Notes: a model not told the origin generated them from the letters alone. A stretch of DNA of 64,000 nucleotides from Deltaproteobacteria bacterium (GCA_030694465.1 JAUXYJ010000054.1:310001-374000), one strand, 5' to 3'. Counted from the stretch's first letter, positions 33,013 through 42,424 are shown. Numbers and translations: made by a program.

Positions 33013-33842
33013 TCACCAAGCCAACGTGTGATGGCCTCGGCGACGCCTCCTCCCGAGCCCGCTGGGGCCTCGAGGAGATCGGTGGCGCTGGCTCGGACAA
33101 GCTCAAGGCTCTGACCCATGACAAACGATCGGCCTGCAAATTTGAACATCGGAACATCGTTAAGCCAATCGCCCACAGCGCACACGTCTTCGCGCGCAAT
33201 GTTGAGTGACTGAGCGAGCTTCGCCAAACCAACCCCCTTGTCGACACCGTAGGGTCGGATCATCAGAACGTGCTGGTCGCCCGACGATCCTGCGCGCCAG
33301 GCGTCTGTTTGGATCGCCTCGGGGTGCTCTCTTGTGAGCTGGTCACGAGCTTGTTGAATCGCGCTCTGCGGTCCGATCGCAAGGACGATGGCGACGGGGT
33401 CGCTCTGCTTCCATCGCTCGCTGCGATGTAGATCATCGTAGACGTGCACATTGGGTGTCCACGTACGGACGTAGTGAAGCCAGGGTGTTCCGCGAACATC
33501 CGCGTGGATTTCGCCTGGCAAAAACACGAATGGGGCGAGCCCGAGTTCGTGCGTAACCAGCGTCGCGCGATGTGCGGCCGCGTCCGAGATCCCCGTCTGC
33601 TCCAGTGTGCGACCCGTACGAGGGCAGGCCAAGAGCCCGCCGTCTGCGCAGATGAGTGTTGTGTCTAGACTCAGCAATTTTGCAGTCGGCAGCGTCCCTG
33701 TCGTGATTCGACCCGTGCAGAGCGTGACCAATACGCCACGACGTCGAGCCGACTGGATCGCGTCGATGTCTTCAGGCGCGACGGATCCATCGCGGCGCAG
33801 GAGTGTCCCATCGAGGTCAAGCGCGAGCAGTTTGTGGTTCAT
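33009..33842 (-). CDS. HAD-superfamily hydrolase, Cof type (HAD-IIB)
   Basis: 277 aa. Motif I LLALDLDGTLLRRDG (nucleophile Asp9, acid/base Asp11), motif II TLCTGRITT, a C2B cap from about 85 to 190, motif III Lys in YGVDKGVGLAKLAQSL and motif IV VCAVGDWLNDVPMFKFAGRS with its Asp pair. These are the Cof/YbiV-like sugar- or nucleotide-phosphatases; the substrate cannot be predicted. Coupled to the NosL-like gene by a 4-nt overlap. Confidence 0.93.
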   Translation of the reverse strand: MNHKLLALDLDGTLLRRDGSVAPEDIDAIQSARRRGVLVTLCTGRITTGTLPTAKLLSLDTTLICADGGLLACPRTGRTLEQTGISDAAAHRATLVTHELGLAPFVFLPGEIHADVRGTPWLHYVRTWTPNVHVYDDLHRSERWKQSDPVAIVLAIGPQSAIQQARDQLTREHPEAIQTDAWRAGSSGDQHVLMIRPYGVDKGVGLAKLAQSLNIAREDVCAVGDWLNDVPMFKFAGRSFVMGQSLELVRASATDLLEAPAGSGGGVAEAITRWLGE

Positions 33843-33908
33843 GACGAGGCGGCCCCGCGAGTTGGAAGACAGATGACAATTTGCTCAGAGATCACGGCAG
33901 ACAGCCCC

Positions 33909-34742
33909 TCAGAAAGACCCGCGGATCCCGATTTCAGTGGGGCCTACGGACAAACATAGCCCGTTGAGGGTTGGGGGCGCACCCGCAGGGCGCGTGGCGT
34001 AGAGCAGGCCCGCAGCGGCGCCAAAGCCAACCGCGAGTGAGAACATCGTTGCCGAAGTGACGAAGCCTGCGGTGGCGCCATCTCGGGTCGCGCGGGCGCC
34101 TCCGTTGTCTCCCATGCGCAGCAGTGACTCTGCGCGAGACTGCTCGACAATTCCGATGGCAAGCGAGACTCCGGCGACCGCTACGCTTGCCAATCCCACG
34201 CCGGTAAAAGACCAAAAGAGCGCATCGGCACGCCCCAAACGACCACCTCCCCAGACAAACTCGAGAGGTTCGGTGCGCGCGCCCACGATGCGAGCGATGA
34301 TTCGCTGCGTGCGCTCACGCTCAACCTGATCGGTCGTTGAGCGTTCGTATCGTTGGTAGGCCCGCAGGGCGTCATCGAGTCGTCCGAGACGCTCGTAAAC
34401 GAGGCCCAGATTGTAGTCGAGGTCCGTGAGGTTTGGGTTGAGCTGGAGCGCCGCCTCAAGCTCGGCGATGGCTGCACGATACCGGCCCGATGCGTAGTGG
34501 ACGCGGCCTCGCTCGTAGTGTGCAATCGCGCGGACCGATTGGCTTCCGCGGCTCGCGCCACCGAGGGCGACGGGCTCGTGTTCGCGGGGCGTCGGAGGAG
34601 CCGAGCCCGGGGAGGGTGCGCCACCCCCGACTTGTTGCGCCAGCGCAGTGCGTGCATCGAGCGAGAGCGAGGCGATCGCTGCACAGACCATGAGACCAGG
34701 CCGCAATCGTGGAGCTGACAAAATCGCAAAGGGAGTGCGCAC
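33909..34742 (-). CDS. Exported TPR protein with two C-terminal membrane segments
   Basis: 277 aa. A signal peptide near the N-terminus (LMVCAAIASLSLDARTALAQ) leads to a Gly/Pro-rich stretch. At about 70-165, TPRs follow (YASGRYRAAIAELEAALQLN, TDLDYNLGLVYERLGRLDDA, LRAYQRYERSTTDQVERERT). The C-terminal third has two hydrophobic segments (TGVGLASVAVAGVSLAIGIV and SATMFSLAVGFGAAAGLLYA). This arrangement is common in myxobacterial envelope proteins of unknown role. It lies 66 bp upstream of the HAD gene and is divergent from the SppA-fusion gene. Confidence 0.78.
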   Translation of the reverse strand: MRTPFAILSAPRLRPGLMVCAAIASLSLDARTALAQQVGGGAPSPGSAPPTPREHEPVALGGASRGSQSVRAIAHYERGRVHYASGRYRAAIAELEAALQLNPNLTDLDYNLGLVYERLGRLDDALRAYQRYERSTTDQVERERTQRIIARIVGARTEPLEFVWGGGRLGRADALFWSFTGVGLASVAVAGVSLAIGIVEQSRAESLLRMGDNGGARATRDGATAGFVTSATMFSLAVGFGAAAGLLYATRPAGAPPTLNGLCLSVGPTEIGIRGSF

Positions 34743-34778
34743 GGCGGTCGCGGGACAATACTGGATTGGCGGCTAGAA

Positions 34779-37373
34779 ATGGAGCTTGTACGCGAGGGTG
34801 ATAGCGTTCGGGTTTCAATGCCTCGACGCGAATTATTTAGGGCACACACTCACCCACGCGCTTATTGTTTCGCAGCGAGCGAAAATGGCCTTCACAGACC
34901 CAATCGCAGGCTCACGTATTGTGCGCTGCCCTGGTTGACCCTTGGCGTCGCGCTGTCTGCGACAAGCGCACATGCGCAAGCCACGTCAGGGGCTCTTCTG
35001 GCGCCAGGCGAGACCGTCGCTGGTGGAACGTCGGCGGACGCAACGCGAGTCAATCCGGCTTTGTCTGCGCTCATTCGGCGTGGCGGTTTGCGGATTTTTC
35101 ATGCGACGGAGCTCAGCGGTCCTTCGACGCGATCGACGCCAGTTCTCGATGGAACTTCTGTCACGTACGCGACGCCGTTGCCGCTGGGCTTCGGCTTGTC
35201 TGTTGGCGCCGCGTGGCTTCGACCCAGGCTCGGAGCGAACCTTCAGCATCAAGTGAGCGCCGACGTTGGGTTGTCGTACATGGTCGTGCCGGGGCTCTCG
35301 CTGGGCGCGCGAGTGAGAGGCACTGGGACAATCGCTTCGCCTGCGATTTCTCAGACCGAAGGAGTCTCCCTTGATCTCGCTGCCCTCTGGCGACCCACGC
35401 CCTGGATCTCGTTGGGCGTCGCGGTGCCCCAGATCGCGGGGCCGCGTGCGCCCACGCTTGGGCTGCTGCGTTCGGTCACAGCGGGCGTCGCGTTGCGGCC
35501 GACTCAGACCGACGCGCTTACGGTCGGGATCGATGGCACGGTGACTGAGGCGCTCACGAGCACGTCGCGGGCTTCGGTGGTATCGGCGCTCCCGTTCGGA
35601 CGATTGCGCGCTGAATTTGCACTCGATACGCCCTCGTTGGCTTGGCGCGCGATGGCTGGCGTGGAGCTAGCTTGGTCGAACTATTCGCTTGGCGGCGGCG
35701 CGATCTTCGGAGGTACTGGCGGGAGTGTTGACGGACCGACTGGCTTCTATGCGACGGCGGGTTGGGATGACGAGCGACACAACGCGTTGCCCGAGGCGGC
35801 GATGGTCGTCGTGGTGAAGGTCGAGGACGACCTAGGCTCGCGCGGGCTCGCGAGACTGCTGCTGCGACTTGAGCGAATGCGCCGTGATCCCGCCGTTGTG
35901 GGCGTGCTCTTTGTGCCTCGTGCGCAGGTCGGTGGGCTGGCCGGAGCCGATGAGCTTCGCGAGGCATTTGCCAGGTTTCGCACGTCCGGAAAGCACGTCG
36001 CGTGTCACCTCGAGGAGCCCACAAACTCGACCCTGCTCGCGTGCAGCCATGCTGAGCGTATCGCGATCGATCCTGCGACCATTGTGCGGGCGGCAGGGAT
36101 CCGGGCGACGCGATTTTTTCTCGGGGACGCGCTGAGTCAGCTGGGAGTTCACGCGCAATTTGTCCGTATTGGGCCTTGGAAGAGCGCGCCAGAGCAGTTT
36201 ACGCGCTCGGGCTCCTCGCCCGAGGCCATCGCACAAGAGTCATCGCTCCTCGATTCGCTCTTGGATCATTTGAGCAGGCAAATCGCAGAGGGCCGCAACA
36301 TGACGCCGGCACGCGCGCAAGAGACGCTGCTCGGCGGTCCGTATACCGCGGCCGAGGCGGTCGACCGTCACCTCGCGGATGAGCGCGAAATGCTAGACGC
36401 ATTTGGGCGCTCCCTGGCACGCACTTGGAACGGCAGCCTCGTTCGATGGAGCGCTTATGTTCCGAGGCAACATCGCGCTTGGTCTGGTGGGGCTGCCGTC
36501 GCGGTGATCCACATTGACGGCGACATCGTCGAGGGTGAGTCACAAGATCTCCCCGTGATCGGAGCCATGGTGGGCGAAGAGACCCTTCGGACAGCCATTG
36601 AAGCCGCGATGAACTCTCCGCGCGTGGCAGCAGTCGTTTTGCGCATTGATTCGCCTGGCGGGAGCGCCACCGCGAGCGAGCACATCTGGCGCGCGATCGA
36701 TCGCTTGGCGCGTCGCAAGCCGCTCATTGTGAGCGTTGGGCGACAGGCTGCGTCGGGCGGATACTACGTCGCAGCGCCCGCGAGAGAGATCTTCGTCAAC
36801 GCCAGCGCGCTCACCGGATCTATTGGAATTTTCTTCGGAAAAGTAGACATCTCGGGACTGCTTACGCGTCTGCACGTGGGCGTCGAGACCTCACGGCGTG
36901 GCCCACATGCAGACATGGACTCGATCTATCGCGCCTTTGACGAGTCCGAGCTGGTCACTGTCCAACGGCTGATCACCGAGTCCTACAATCTGTTCTTGTC
37001 GCGCGTCGCTTCTGGACGACATCGCAGCGTGGGTGAAGTGCATCACCTAGGCGAGGGGCGCGTGTTTACCGGCCGCATGGCGCTCGCAAACGGCCTCGCA
37101 GATCGCGAGGGAGGGCTCTTGGTCGCGCTGGATCGTGCGGCCGCGCTTGGAGGTCTGGGCGAGACCTTCGATGTGATCGAGCTCCCTCGGCCGGACGCGG
37201 GTCTACTCGCGTTGGTCCGCAACGCGGTGGGCGTGAGCGACCCACGAAGTTTTGTCGCGGCGCTGATGGCCAACAACGAAGTCGGCGACTCGCTCCGATG
37301 GCTGTATGCGTCAGCGCGCGCTCCGCAGGGCGCCATGATGGCGATGACCGAGTGGCCTATTGCGCTACCGTAA
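34779..37373 (+). CDS. sppA: Signal-peptide-peptidase A (SppA) fused to an N-terminal beta-barrel-like domain
   Basis: 864 aa; ATG 34818 is an alternative start. A signal-like helix lies near residues 46-66 (YCALPWLTLGVALSATSAHA). Residues about 75-345 are beta-rich with strand-length repeats (FGLSVGAAWLRPRLGANLQH, DVGLSYMVVPGLSLGARVRG) like an outer-membrane barrel or PorV/FadL-type domain. Residues about 345-840 are a two-domain 67K-type SppA: Lys468 in IGPWKSAPEQFTRSGSSPEA (general base, first repeat), then HIDGDIVEGESQDLP, RIDSPGGSATASEHIWRAID and nucleophile Ser659 in RQAASGGYYVAAP. Both catalytic residues are present, so it should be active. SppA cleaves leftover signal peptides; attaching it to a barrel-like domain implies a different location or substrate access. 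A TPR gene is 36 bp upstream, divergent. Confidence 0.85.
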   Translation: MELVREGDSVRVSMPRRELFRAHTHPRAYCFAASENGLHRPNRRLTYCALPWLTLGVALSATSAHAQATSGALLAPGETVAGGTSADATRVNPALSALIRRGGLRIFHATELSGPSTRSTPVLDGTSVTYATPLPLGFGLSVGAAWLRPRLGANLQHQVSADVGLSYMVVPGLSLGARVRGTGTIASPAISQTEGVSLDLAALWRPTPWISLGVAVPQIAGPRAPTLGLLRSVTAGVALRPTQTDALTVGIDGTVTEALTSTSRASVVSALPFGRLRAEFALDTPSLAWRAMAGVELAWSNYSLGGGAIFGGTGGSVDGPTGFYATAGWDDERHNALPEAAMVVVVKVEDDLGSRGLARLLLRLERMRRDPAVVGVLFVPRAQVGGLAGADELREAFARFRTSGKHVACHLEEPTNSTLLACSHAERIAIDPATIVRAAGIRATRFFLGDALSQLGVHAQFVRIGPWKSAPEQFTRSGSSPEAIAQESSLLDSLLDHLSRQIAEGRNMTPARAQETLLGGPYTAAEAVDRHLADEREMLDAFGRSLARTWNGSLVRWSAYVPRQHRAWSGGAAVAVIHIDGDIVEGESQDLPVIGAMVGEETLRTAIEAAMNSPRVAAVVLRIDSPGGSATASEHIWRAIDRLARRKPLIVSVGRQAASGGYYVAAPAREIFVNASALTGSIGIFFGKVDISGLLTRLHVGVETSRRGPHADMDSIYRAFDESELVTVQRLITESYNLFLSRVASGRHRSVGEVHHLGEGRVFTGRMALANGLADREGGLLVALDRAAALGGLGETFDVIELPRPDAGLLALVRNAVGVSDPRSFVAALMANNEVGDSLRWLYASARAPQGAMMAMTEWPIALP

Positions 37374-37384
37374 CACTGCCTCCC

Positions 37385-37403
37385 TGTGACATTCAATGTC
37401 ACA
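37385..37403. promoter_or_regulatory. Perfect 19-bp inverted repeat (operator-like)
   Basis: TGTGACATT-C-AATGTCACA: 9-bp arms around one base, 12 bp after the SppA stop and about 115 bp before the helicase start. The half-site TGTGA resembles CRP/FNR-family sites, but the spacing between TGTGA and TCACA is 9 rather than 6, so a canonical CRP site is unlikely. There is no T-run. It is probably the binding site of a dimeric regulator of the helicase gene. Confidence 0.5.
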
Positions 37404-37516
37404 AGCATCTGTCAGCGATTTTACAGTCTCTGCGCGATTTCAACGAGCTTTCGTAGGGCCACAAAATAGGCGCAATCTGGAGCGAATGCGCTTGGGTCTG
37501 TTAAAGAGCTAGCACC

Positions 37517-40500
37517 ATGGCATCACGCGAATTGGCGCTCAAGCTTCTAGAACTGGCCGAACCTCTCGTTGAGCAGCTCGTCGAGCACGACCCAGTCGCG
37601 CGCAACGCCGTCTACGAAGCGCTCGACAGCACGGTGGACTATGCGTTGCCACCGACGATCGACGAGCGCTGGCGGCTGACCGCGTCGCTGCGTTCACCCG
37701 ATGGGCGCACGGTGCTGAAGCCGGTCATCGGGGTGCTCCCCGCGGGGACTCCGGACATCGCGTGTTCATGCGCCAATTTTGGATTCTGCGTGCATGTCGC
37801 CACGCTTTTGGTCGACGCCGCCGCGAGCGAGCCGTTGCGCGAGGCCTTGCGAAAGGGCACCTCGACTTCGGCCGTTCTGGACACCCTGTTGGATGCGCGC
37901 AGCACATTTCGCGAGCGCTTTGATCGCAGCCGTGTGTTGCGTAACTGGCTTCCGCCCGAGGCGCGGCGCGTCGATGGACCGTTTGAGACCTCGCTCGCCG
38001 TGGAGATCTTGGACACCGCGGTCGCGATCGCGCCGGAGTGTGTGTTTGAGTTTAGGGTCAAGACCGAGGGCTCGCGTACGCTGTTAGATCCGGACGATCT
38101 CCCGACGATTCGCCTGCCAGAACCCTACGATTCTGCGCTACGTCAGTGTCAAGCGATGACACGTGGTCGCAAGGGCTTCACGGTGCGAGGCACGCAAGCC
38201 AGCCTGGTGCTTCAGCTCCTTGAGGGAGTCCCTCTCCAGAGCGAGTCCGACAGCTCACCCATTCACTGGGGACACCGGCCGTTGCGTCTGCACATTGTCA
38301 AATCGAGGTGGTCTGCAGATGAGCTACGTCGCGTGGCGAGCGGCGCGAGAGCGCGAGATGCCGCGTTGATTTCGGCTGAAGAAGAGCAGGTCGATGCGCT
38401 TGAGGGGCGATGGCGTAGCGACGACCGCGCGATCGATCTACCGCTGCGCGAGTGTGTGATGGTCCGAGGCCCGCGGAGCTATCTCTGGCAGGCAGGTCGC
38501 AACACACTGCACAGCGTCTCGGCGGACGTCGACCTCGACACTGCGATCAAGCTTCAGCGCAGACCTGCGGTCCCACTACCCTTTGGTGACAGCAAGGCGC
38601 TCTACCAAACCCTGCGCGAACGCACGCGAAACCGAAGCGTAACGCTGCCAGCACCCGAGACTTTTGGCCTCGCGGCGCGTGAGCGTCCGGAGCTCTTGGC
38701 GCGATTTGGCGGTGAACCGTTGGCGCTCACGGTGGAGCTTGAGGCGCGCTATCGGCTTGATTTTGTTCGAGTAACGACCGCGGTTCCAGATGCGCCGCCG
38801 ACGTGGCGAGACCTGGATTTGGAGCAAGCAGCGCTGCGCTCACTTGAGCGCGCGGGGTTAGTTTTTGATGCCGAGCGAAAGCTGTTTGTGGCCGACGCAG
38901 ACGCTGCCGCGAAGTTCTGGGCTGAGGGCATCGCGTCGCTTCGAGCGCTGCGCGAGCCGATGATTGAGCTTCAGGTTCCAGCCTCGCTCGAAAAGGCCGT
39001 GACGCGAAAGCGGCTCCAAACGCGGGTGCGCGTGGGCATGGACGGCGACTGGATTCGCGGGAGCGTGCGATTCGATGCGGGCGACACCAGCGTCGACCTG
39101 GCCAAGCTCCGCGCTGCGCTCACGAGCGGCGCGAGGTGGGTGTCTCTCGATGATGGATCGCTGGCCGAAATCACTCGCGATCTCGAAGACGCGGTGCGTG
39201 AGCTCGAAGACATCACGGACGCATCTGGGTGCGTTGAGATCACACGATTGAGTGTTGGGCGAATGGAGCGCCTCGCCGCGCTTGACCCCGAGGCCGAGCT
39301 CGACAGTTCGCTGCGCGCGCTGCGTGAATCGATCAAGACCGCGCCTGTGCAAGAGGGCAAGGTCCCCGTGGGTCTCCGCGCCGAGCTGCGTGGCTATCAG
39401 AAAGCGGGGCTCGGATGGCTGCAATTTATCAAGGATTTGCGCGCAGGCGGCATCTTGGCCGACGACATGGGCCTCGGAAAAACCATCACCACGCTTGCCA
39501 TGATCTTGTGGCAACGCGAGAACGAAGGGACCAAGCCGACGCTCGTCGTAGCGCCCACCTCTGTGATCACAAACTGGCTGCGAGAGGCTTCGAGATTTGC
39601 TCCGGACTTGCGGGTGGTACTGCTTCACGGGGAGCGTCGATTTGAGCGACATGCGCTCGCGCAGCGCGCGGACTTGGTGATCACAAGCTACGGAGTGCTC
39701 CGCAGCGATGTCGAGGTTCTCTCGAAAATCGACTGGCGGATCGTCGCGCTCGATGAAGCCCAAACCATCAAGAACGCGGGCTCCAGCGCGAGCGAAGCAG
39801 CGCGGCGACTCAAAGCCGACATGCGACTCGCGCTGTCAGGGACTCCCGTCGAGAATCGTCTCGGCGAGCTCTGGTCCATCATGGATTTTGTCAATCCAGG
39901 GCTGCTGGGAACGTTGCGCGATTTCGAGCGACGCTATGAGCTCCCGATCACGCACGACGGTGACGCGATGGCTGCAGCGAGGCTCCGCGCGGTCGTTCGA
40001 CCGTTTGTCCTACGGCGAACGAAGCGTGAGGTGCTGACCGAGCTGCCGGCCAAAGAAGAGATCGCGCGGGTGATCGAGCTGGCGCCCGTACAGCGCAAGA
40101 TGTACGACGCGATGTCTGCGATTTTGCGGGATGAAATCGGGCGCGAAGTAAAAGAAAAGGGCGTCGGAAAGAGCTCGTTTCACGTTCTTACGGCGTTGCT
40201 TCGGCTGCGGCAGATGGCATGTGACCCGCGGCTTGTCGATCCCGCGACGGACCCCTCGCACAGCGCGAAGCGCGAGGCATTTTTGGAGATCGCGCGAAAT
40301 CTCGTCTCGGAGGGTCGACGTGCGCTGGTGTTCTCGGGGTTCAGGCAGCTCCTTGAGTTGTGGCGTGGAGACCTGGACGCCGAGGGAATTCGCTACGAAT
40401 ACCTCGATGGCACGACCACGGATCGAGACGCTCGAGTGCACCGATTTCAGACCGGCGACGCGACGCTCTTTCTGATCTCGCTGAAGGCAGGTGGCACGGG

Positions 40501-41344
40501 GCTGAACCTCACCGCGGCAGACACGGTCATTCACGTGGACCCGTGGTGGAATCCCGCGGTCGAAGAGCAGGCCACCGACCGAGCACACCGCATGGGACAG
40601 ACCCGCAGCGTGACCGTGTACCGCTTGATCGCCGAGGGGACCGTCGAAGAGAAAATCACCGCGCTCAAGGCTCGCAAGAAAGACCTCGCCGACGCCGTAG
40701 TGCGTGAAGACGCGGGAGCTCTCCGGGGCCTCTCCGACGCGGACGTCCGCATGCTCTTGGGCGAAATCGGTGAACCCTCTGAGCGCCCCGAGAGCGCCGT
40801 CTACGACGACGAAGCATCCGATCCCACACCACCTGATTCTGCGCCGCCTAGCGCGATCGCTGAGCCCGTCGCAGAGCCCATTCTAGAGCCCGTTGCGACG
40901 GCTCCGATGCTGGAGCTCCCGAGCGCGTTGGCGAGCGCATTTGCCGCCGCGCTCGCGGGCGAGGGCCCAAGCTCCTCGCACGATGAACCTCCGGCGGTCG
41001 AGCGTCCCATTGCGCCAGTGAGCGCAACGGATTCGCGGCACACGGAGCGCAAGTCCCATCCCGTTGACTCTGTGCCGACTGACTCCGTCGCAAAGCCCGT
41101 GGCCCCGGCCAAAGGGCCCACGCTGAGTCCTACGGGGACGGGCGAATTTGTCTCAGGTCCACTGGTCGATCGCGCGCAGGCCGTCCTGCAAAAATACTTA
41201 GCCAAGACCGAGAGCACAACCAAAGAGCTCGGACCGAGACTTCACTGGAGCGCCTCCCACTTGGATCAGCTTTTGGCAGGCCGAAAGAAGTACATCCCCT
41301 CCAGTGTCGCAGCGGCGATCATCGCGCTTGAACGCGAGGCCTAA
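37517..41344 (+). CDS. SWI2/SNF2-family helicase with SWIM zinc finger
   Basis: 1275 aa. A SWIM domain lies near the N-terminus: Cys83-x-Cys85, then Cys91-x-His93 in CSCANFGFCVHVATLLV. Residues about 130-600 form the bacterial SNF2 accessory region. The ATPase core follows: motif I ILADDMGLGKTITTLAMILW with Lys655, motif II IVALDEAQTIKNAGS, motif III LALSGTPVENRLGELWSIMD, and in lobe 2 FSGFRQLLELW, ISLKAGGTGLNLTAADTVIH and ATDRAHRMGQTRSVTVYRLI. All are intact. After about residue 1090 comes an Ala/Pro/Ser-rich linker. A short helical C-terminal module of about 60 residues ends in AGRKKYIPSSVAAAIIALE. Bacterial members are DNA translocases linked to transcription recycling (RapA-like) or repair. 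It is monocistronic. Confidence 0.94.
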   Translation: MASRELALKLLELAEPLVEQLVEHDPVARNAVYEALDSTVDYALPPTIDERWRLTASLRSPDGRTVLKPVIGVLPAGTPDIACSCANFGFCVHVATLLVDAAASEPLREALRKGTSTSAVLDTLLDARSTFRERFDRSRVLRNWLPPEARRVDGPFETSLAVEILDTAVAIAPECVFEFRVKTEGSRTLLDPDDLPTIRLPEPYDSALRQCQAMTRGRKGFTVRGTQASLVLQLLEGVPLQSESDSSPIHWGHRPLRLHIVKSRWSADELRRVASGARARDAALISAEEEQVDALEGRWRSDDRAIDLPLRECVMVRGPRSYLWQAGRNTLHSVSADVDLDTAIKLQRRPAVPLPFGDSKALYQTLRERTRNRSVTLPAPETFGLAARERPELLARFGGEPLALTVELEARYRLDFVRVTTAVPDAPPTWRDLDLEQAALRSLERAGLVFDAERKLFVADADAAAKFWAEGIASLRALREPMIELQVPASLEKAVTRKRLQTRVRVGMDGDWIRGSVRFDAGDTSVDLAKLRAALTSGARWVSLDDGSLAEITRDLEDAVRELEDITDASGCVEITRLSVGRMERLAALDPEAELDSSLRALRESIKTAPVQEGKVPVGLRAELRGYQKAGLGWLQFIKDLRAGGILADDMGLGKTITTLAMILWQRENEGTKPTLVVAPTSVITNWLREASRFAPDLRVVLLHGERRFERHALAQRADLVITSYGVLRSDVEVLSKIDWRIVALDEAQTIKNAGSSASEAARRLKADMRLALSGTPVENRLGELWSIMDFVNPGLLGTLRDFERRYELPITHDGDAMAAARLRAVVRPFVLRRTKREVLTELPAKEEIARVIELAPVQRKMYDAMSAILRDEIGREVKEKGVGKSSFHVLTALLRLRQMACDPRLVDPATDPSHSAKREAFLEIARNLVSEGRRALVFSGFRQLLELWRGDLDAEGIRYEYLDGTTTDRDARVHRFQTGDATLFLISLKAGGTGLNLTAADTVIHVDPWWNPAVEEQATDRAHRMGQTRSVTVYRLIAEGTVEEKITALKARKKDLADAVVREDAGALRGLSDADVRMLLGEIGEPSERPESAVYDDEASDPTPPDSAPPSAIAEPVAEPILEPVATAPMLELPSALASAFAAALAGEGPSSSHDEPPAVERPIAPVSATDSRHTERKSHPVDSVPTDSVAKPVAPAKGPTLSPTGTGEFVSGPLVDRAQAVLQKYLAKTESTTKELGPRLHWSASHLDQLLAGRKKYIPSSVAAAIIALEREA

Positions 41345-41374
41345 GGGCTCACGCAACCGCGTAGCCATGTGTGA

Positions 41375-42424
41375 CTAGGCTGGCGGAAAGCAAATCCCGT
41401 CGTAATCGAGCGCGCTAAAGGGCAGGTCCAGCCAGCTCACGCGGGAATGCTGAGCAGGGTAGAGGTGTGTGCGCTCGCTAAAGCGGGTGGGGTAGTAATT
41501 GCGGTGAAATAGCAGGGCACACGCACGTTCGAAGTCTCGATCGAAGCTTAGGATTTCGCTGCGTGCGGGCTCGCTAAGACACGTGCGCAGTGCGCGCGCG
41601 AGCTCGCCGTGGTCCCAGCTCGTGGGCTCAAAATCATCCATGGTTTCGGGGGATGGGTGGGGTCGAGGCCAGTTGCCATTGCGCCAGAGCGAGGTCTCTC
41701 CGGGACGAGCGAACGGGTCAACGTACTCGCCGTCTAGCCAAACATTGAAGTGCACGTGTGGCGCTCCCCACGGAAACGTAATGAGCCCATCGATCCCTGA
41801 GTATCCCGAGAGCGCGATGGGCTGCCCGCGTCGGACAAGATCACCCACCGAGACCAGCGCTCGCCCCAGGTGATTGCTGGTGGTGATCAAGCCCTTGCCG
41901 TGATCAAGAAATACTTTAAGCCCACCGCGGTTAAACTCACTTGAGATCCGAAGGACGCGAGCGGGTGCGGGCGCGACCACGAGGGTCCCAGGTGGGATGG
42001 CAAAATCGGTCCCGTTGTGGCTGTCGTACGTCAGTTTTTGACCACGAAAATCTTCGACTTGGCTGACGCGTACGCTCCACCCTAGCTCTGGGGGAGTCTG
42101 CCGATGGTTGTACAGGTTGAAGATTGGGATAGAGCGCCCTTGGGCGGCACGCCCCGACCAAAGTTTGACTGCCAACGCTGGGCGAAAAATCTTGAGACTG
42201 CTGGTGTCCCAACGCGCCTTCGGAGTGCTGGCGTCGCCTCCGATGGCGAGCTTCAGGTCGCTAAGCCGCTCGCGAAGCGGCAGCAGTCCGAAGCTCTCGG
42301 CGATGGTGAGTCGTGCTGGTTTGCGGGGATTTGAAGCAGAGACCATGCGCGCGAGGTTCGTCGCAGCCGTGCGAGAACGCAACGAAAGATGGATAAATTC
42401 TGTGGGAGATCCTGCGACAACCAT
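41375..42424 (-). CDS. M23-family (LytM-type) peptidase
   Basis: About 349 aa from ATG 42424; in-frame sequence to 42484 looks non-coding. The M23 domain (about 150-265) has the zinc ligands: YDSHNGTDFAIPPGTLVVAP (HxxxD), and PWGAPHVHFNVWLDGEYVDP (HxH), plus LITTSNHLGRALVSVGDLVR and GQPIALSGYSG between. Domains of this type cleave peptidoglycan cross-bridges or act as regulators of amidases. No signal peptide or membrane anchor is obvious, so export is uncertain. The C-terminal 85 residues have no family match. It converges on the helicase gene and is divergent from the S41 protease. Confidence 0.87.
   Translation of the reverse strand: MVVAGSPTEFIHLSLRSRTAATNLARMVSASNPRKPARLTIAESFGLLPLRERLSDLKLAIGGDASTPKARWDTSSLKIFRPALAVKLWSGRAAQGRSIPIFNLYNHRQTPPELGWSVRVSQVEDFRGQKLTYDSHNGTDFAIPPGTLVVAPAPARVLRISSEFNRGGLKVFLDHGKGLITTSNHLGRALVSVGDLVRRGQPIALSGYSGIDGLITFPWGAPHVHFNVWLDGEYVDPFARPGETSLWRNGNWPRPHPSPETMDDFEPTSWDHGELARALRTCLSEPARSEILSFDRDFERACALLFHRNYYPTRFSERTHLYPAQHSRVSWLDLPFSALDYDGICFPPA

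Noticed and set aside
37385..37403. CRP/FNR-type site
   Set aside because: Half-sites TGTGA/TCACA fit, but 9 bp separate them instead of 6, so I list it only as an unassigned dyad.
38858..39763. 301-codon minus-strand ORF antisense to the SNF2 helicase
   Set aside because: Long open antisense frames are expected in high-G+C coding DNA. The plus-strand helicase has intact motifs throughout and the antisense product has no domain.
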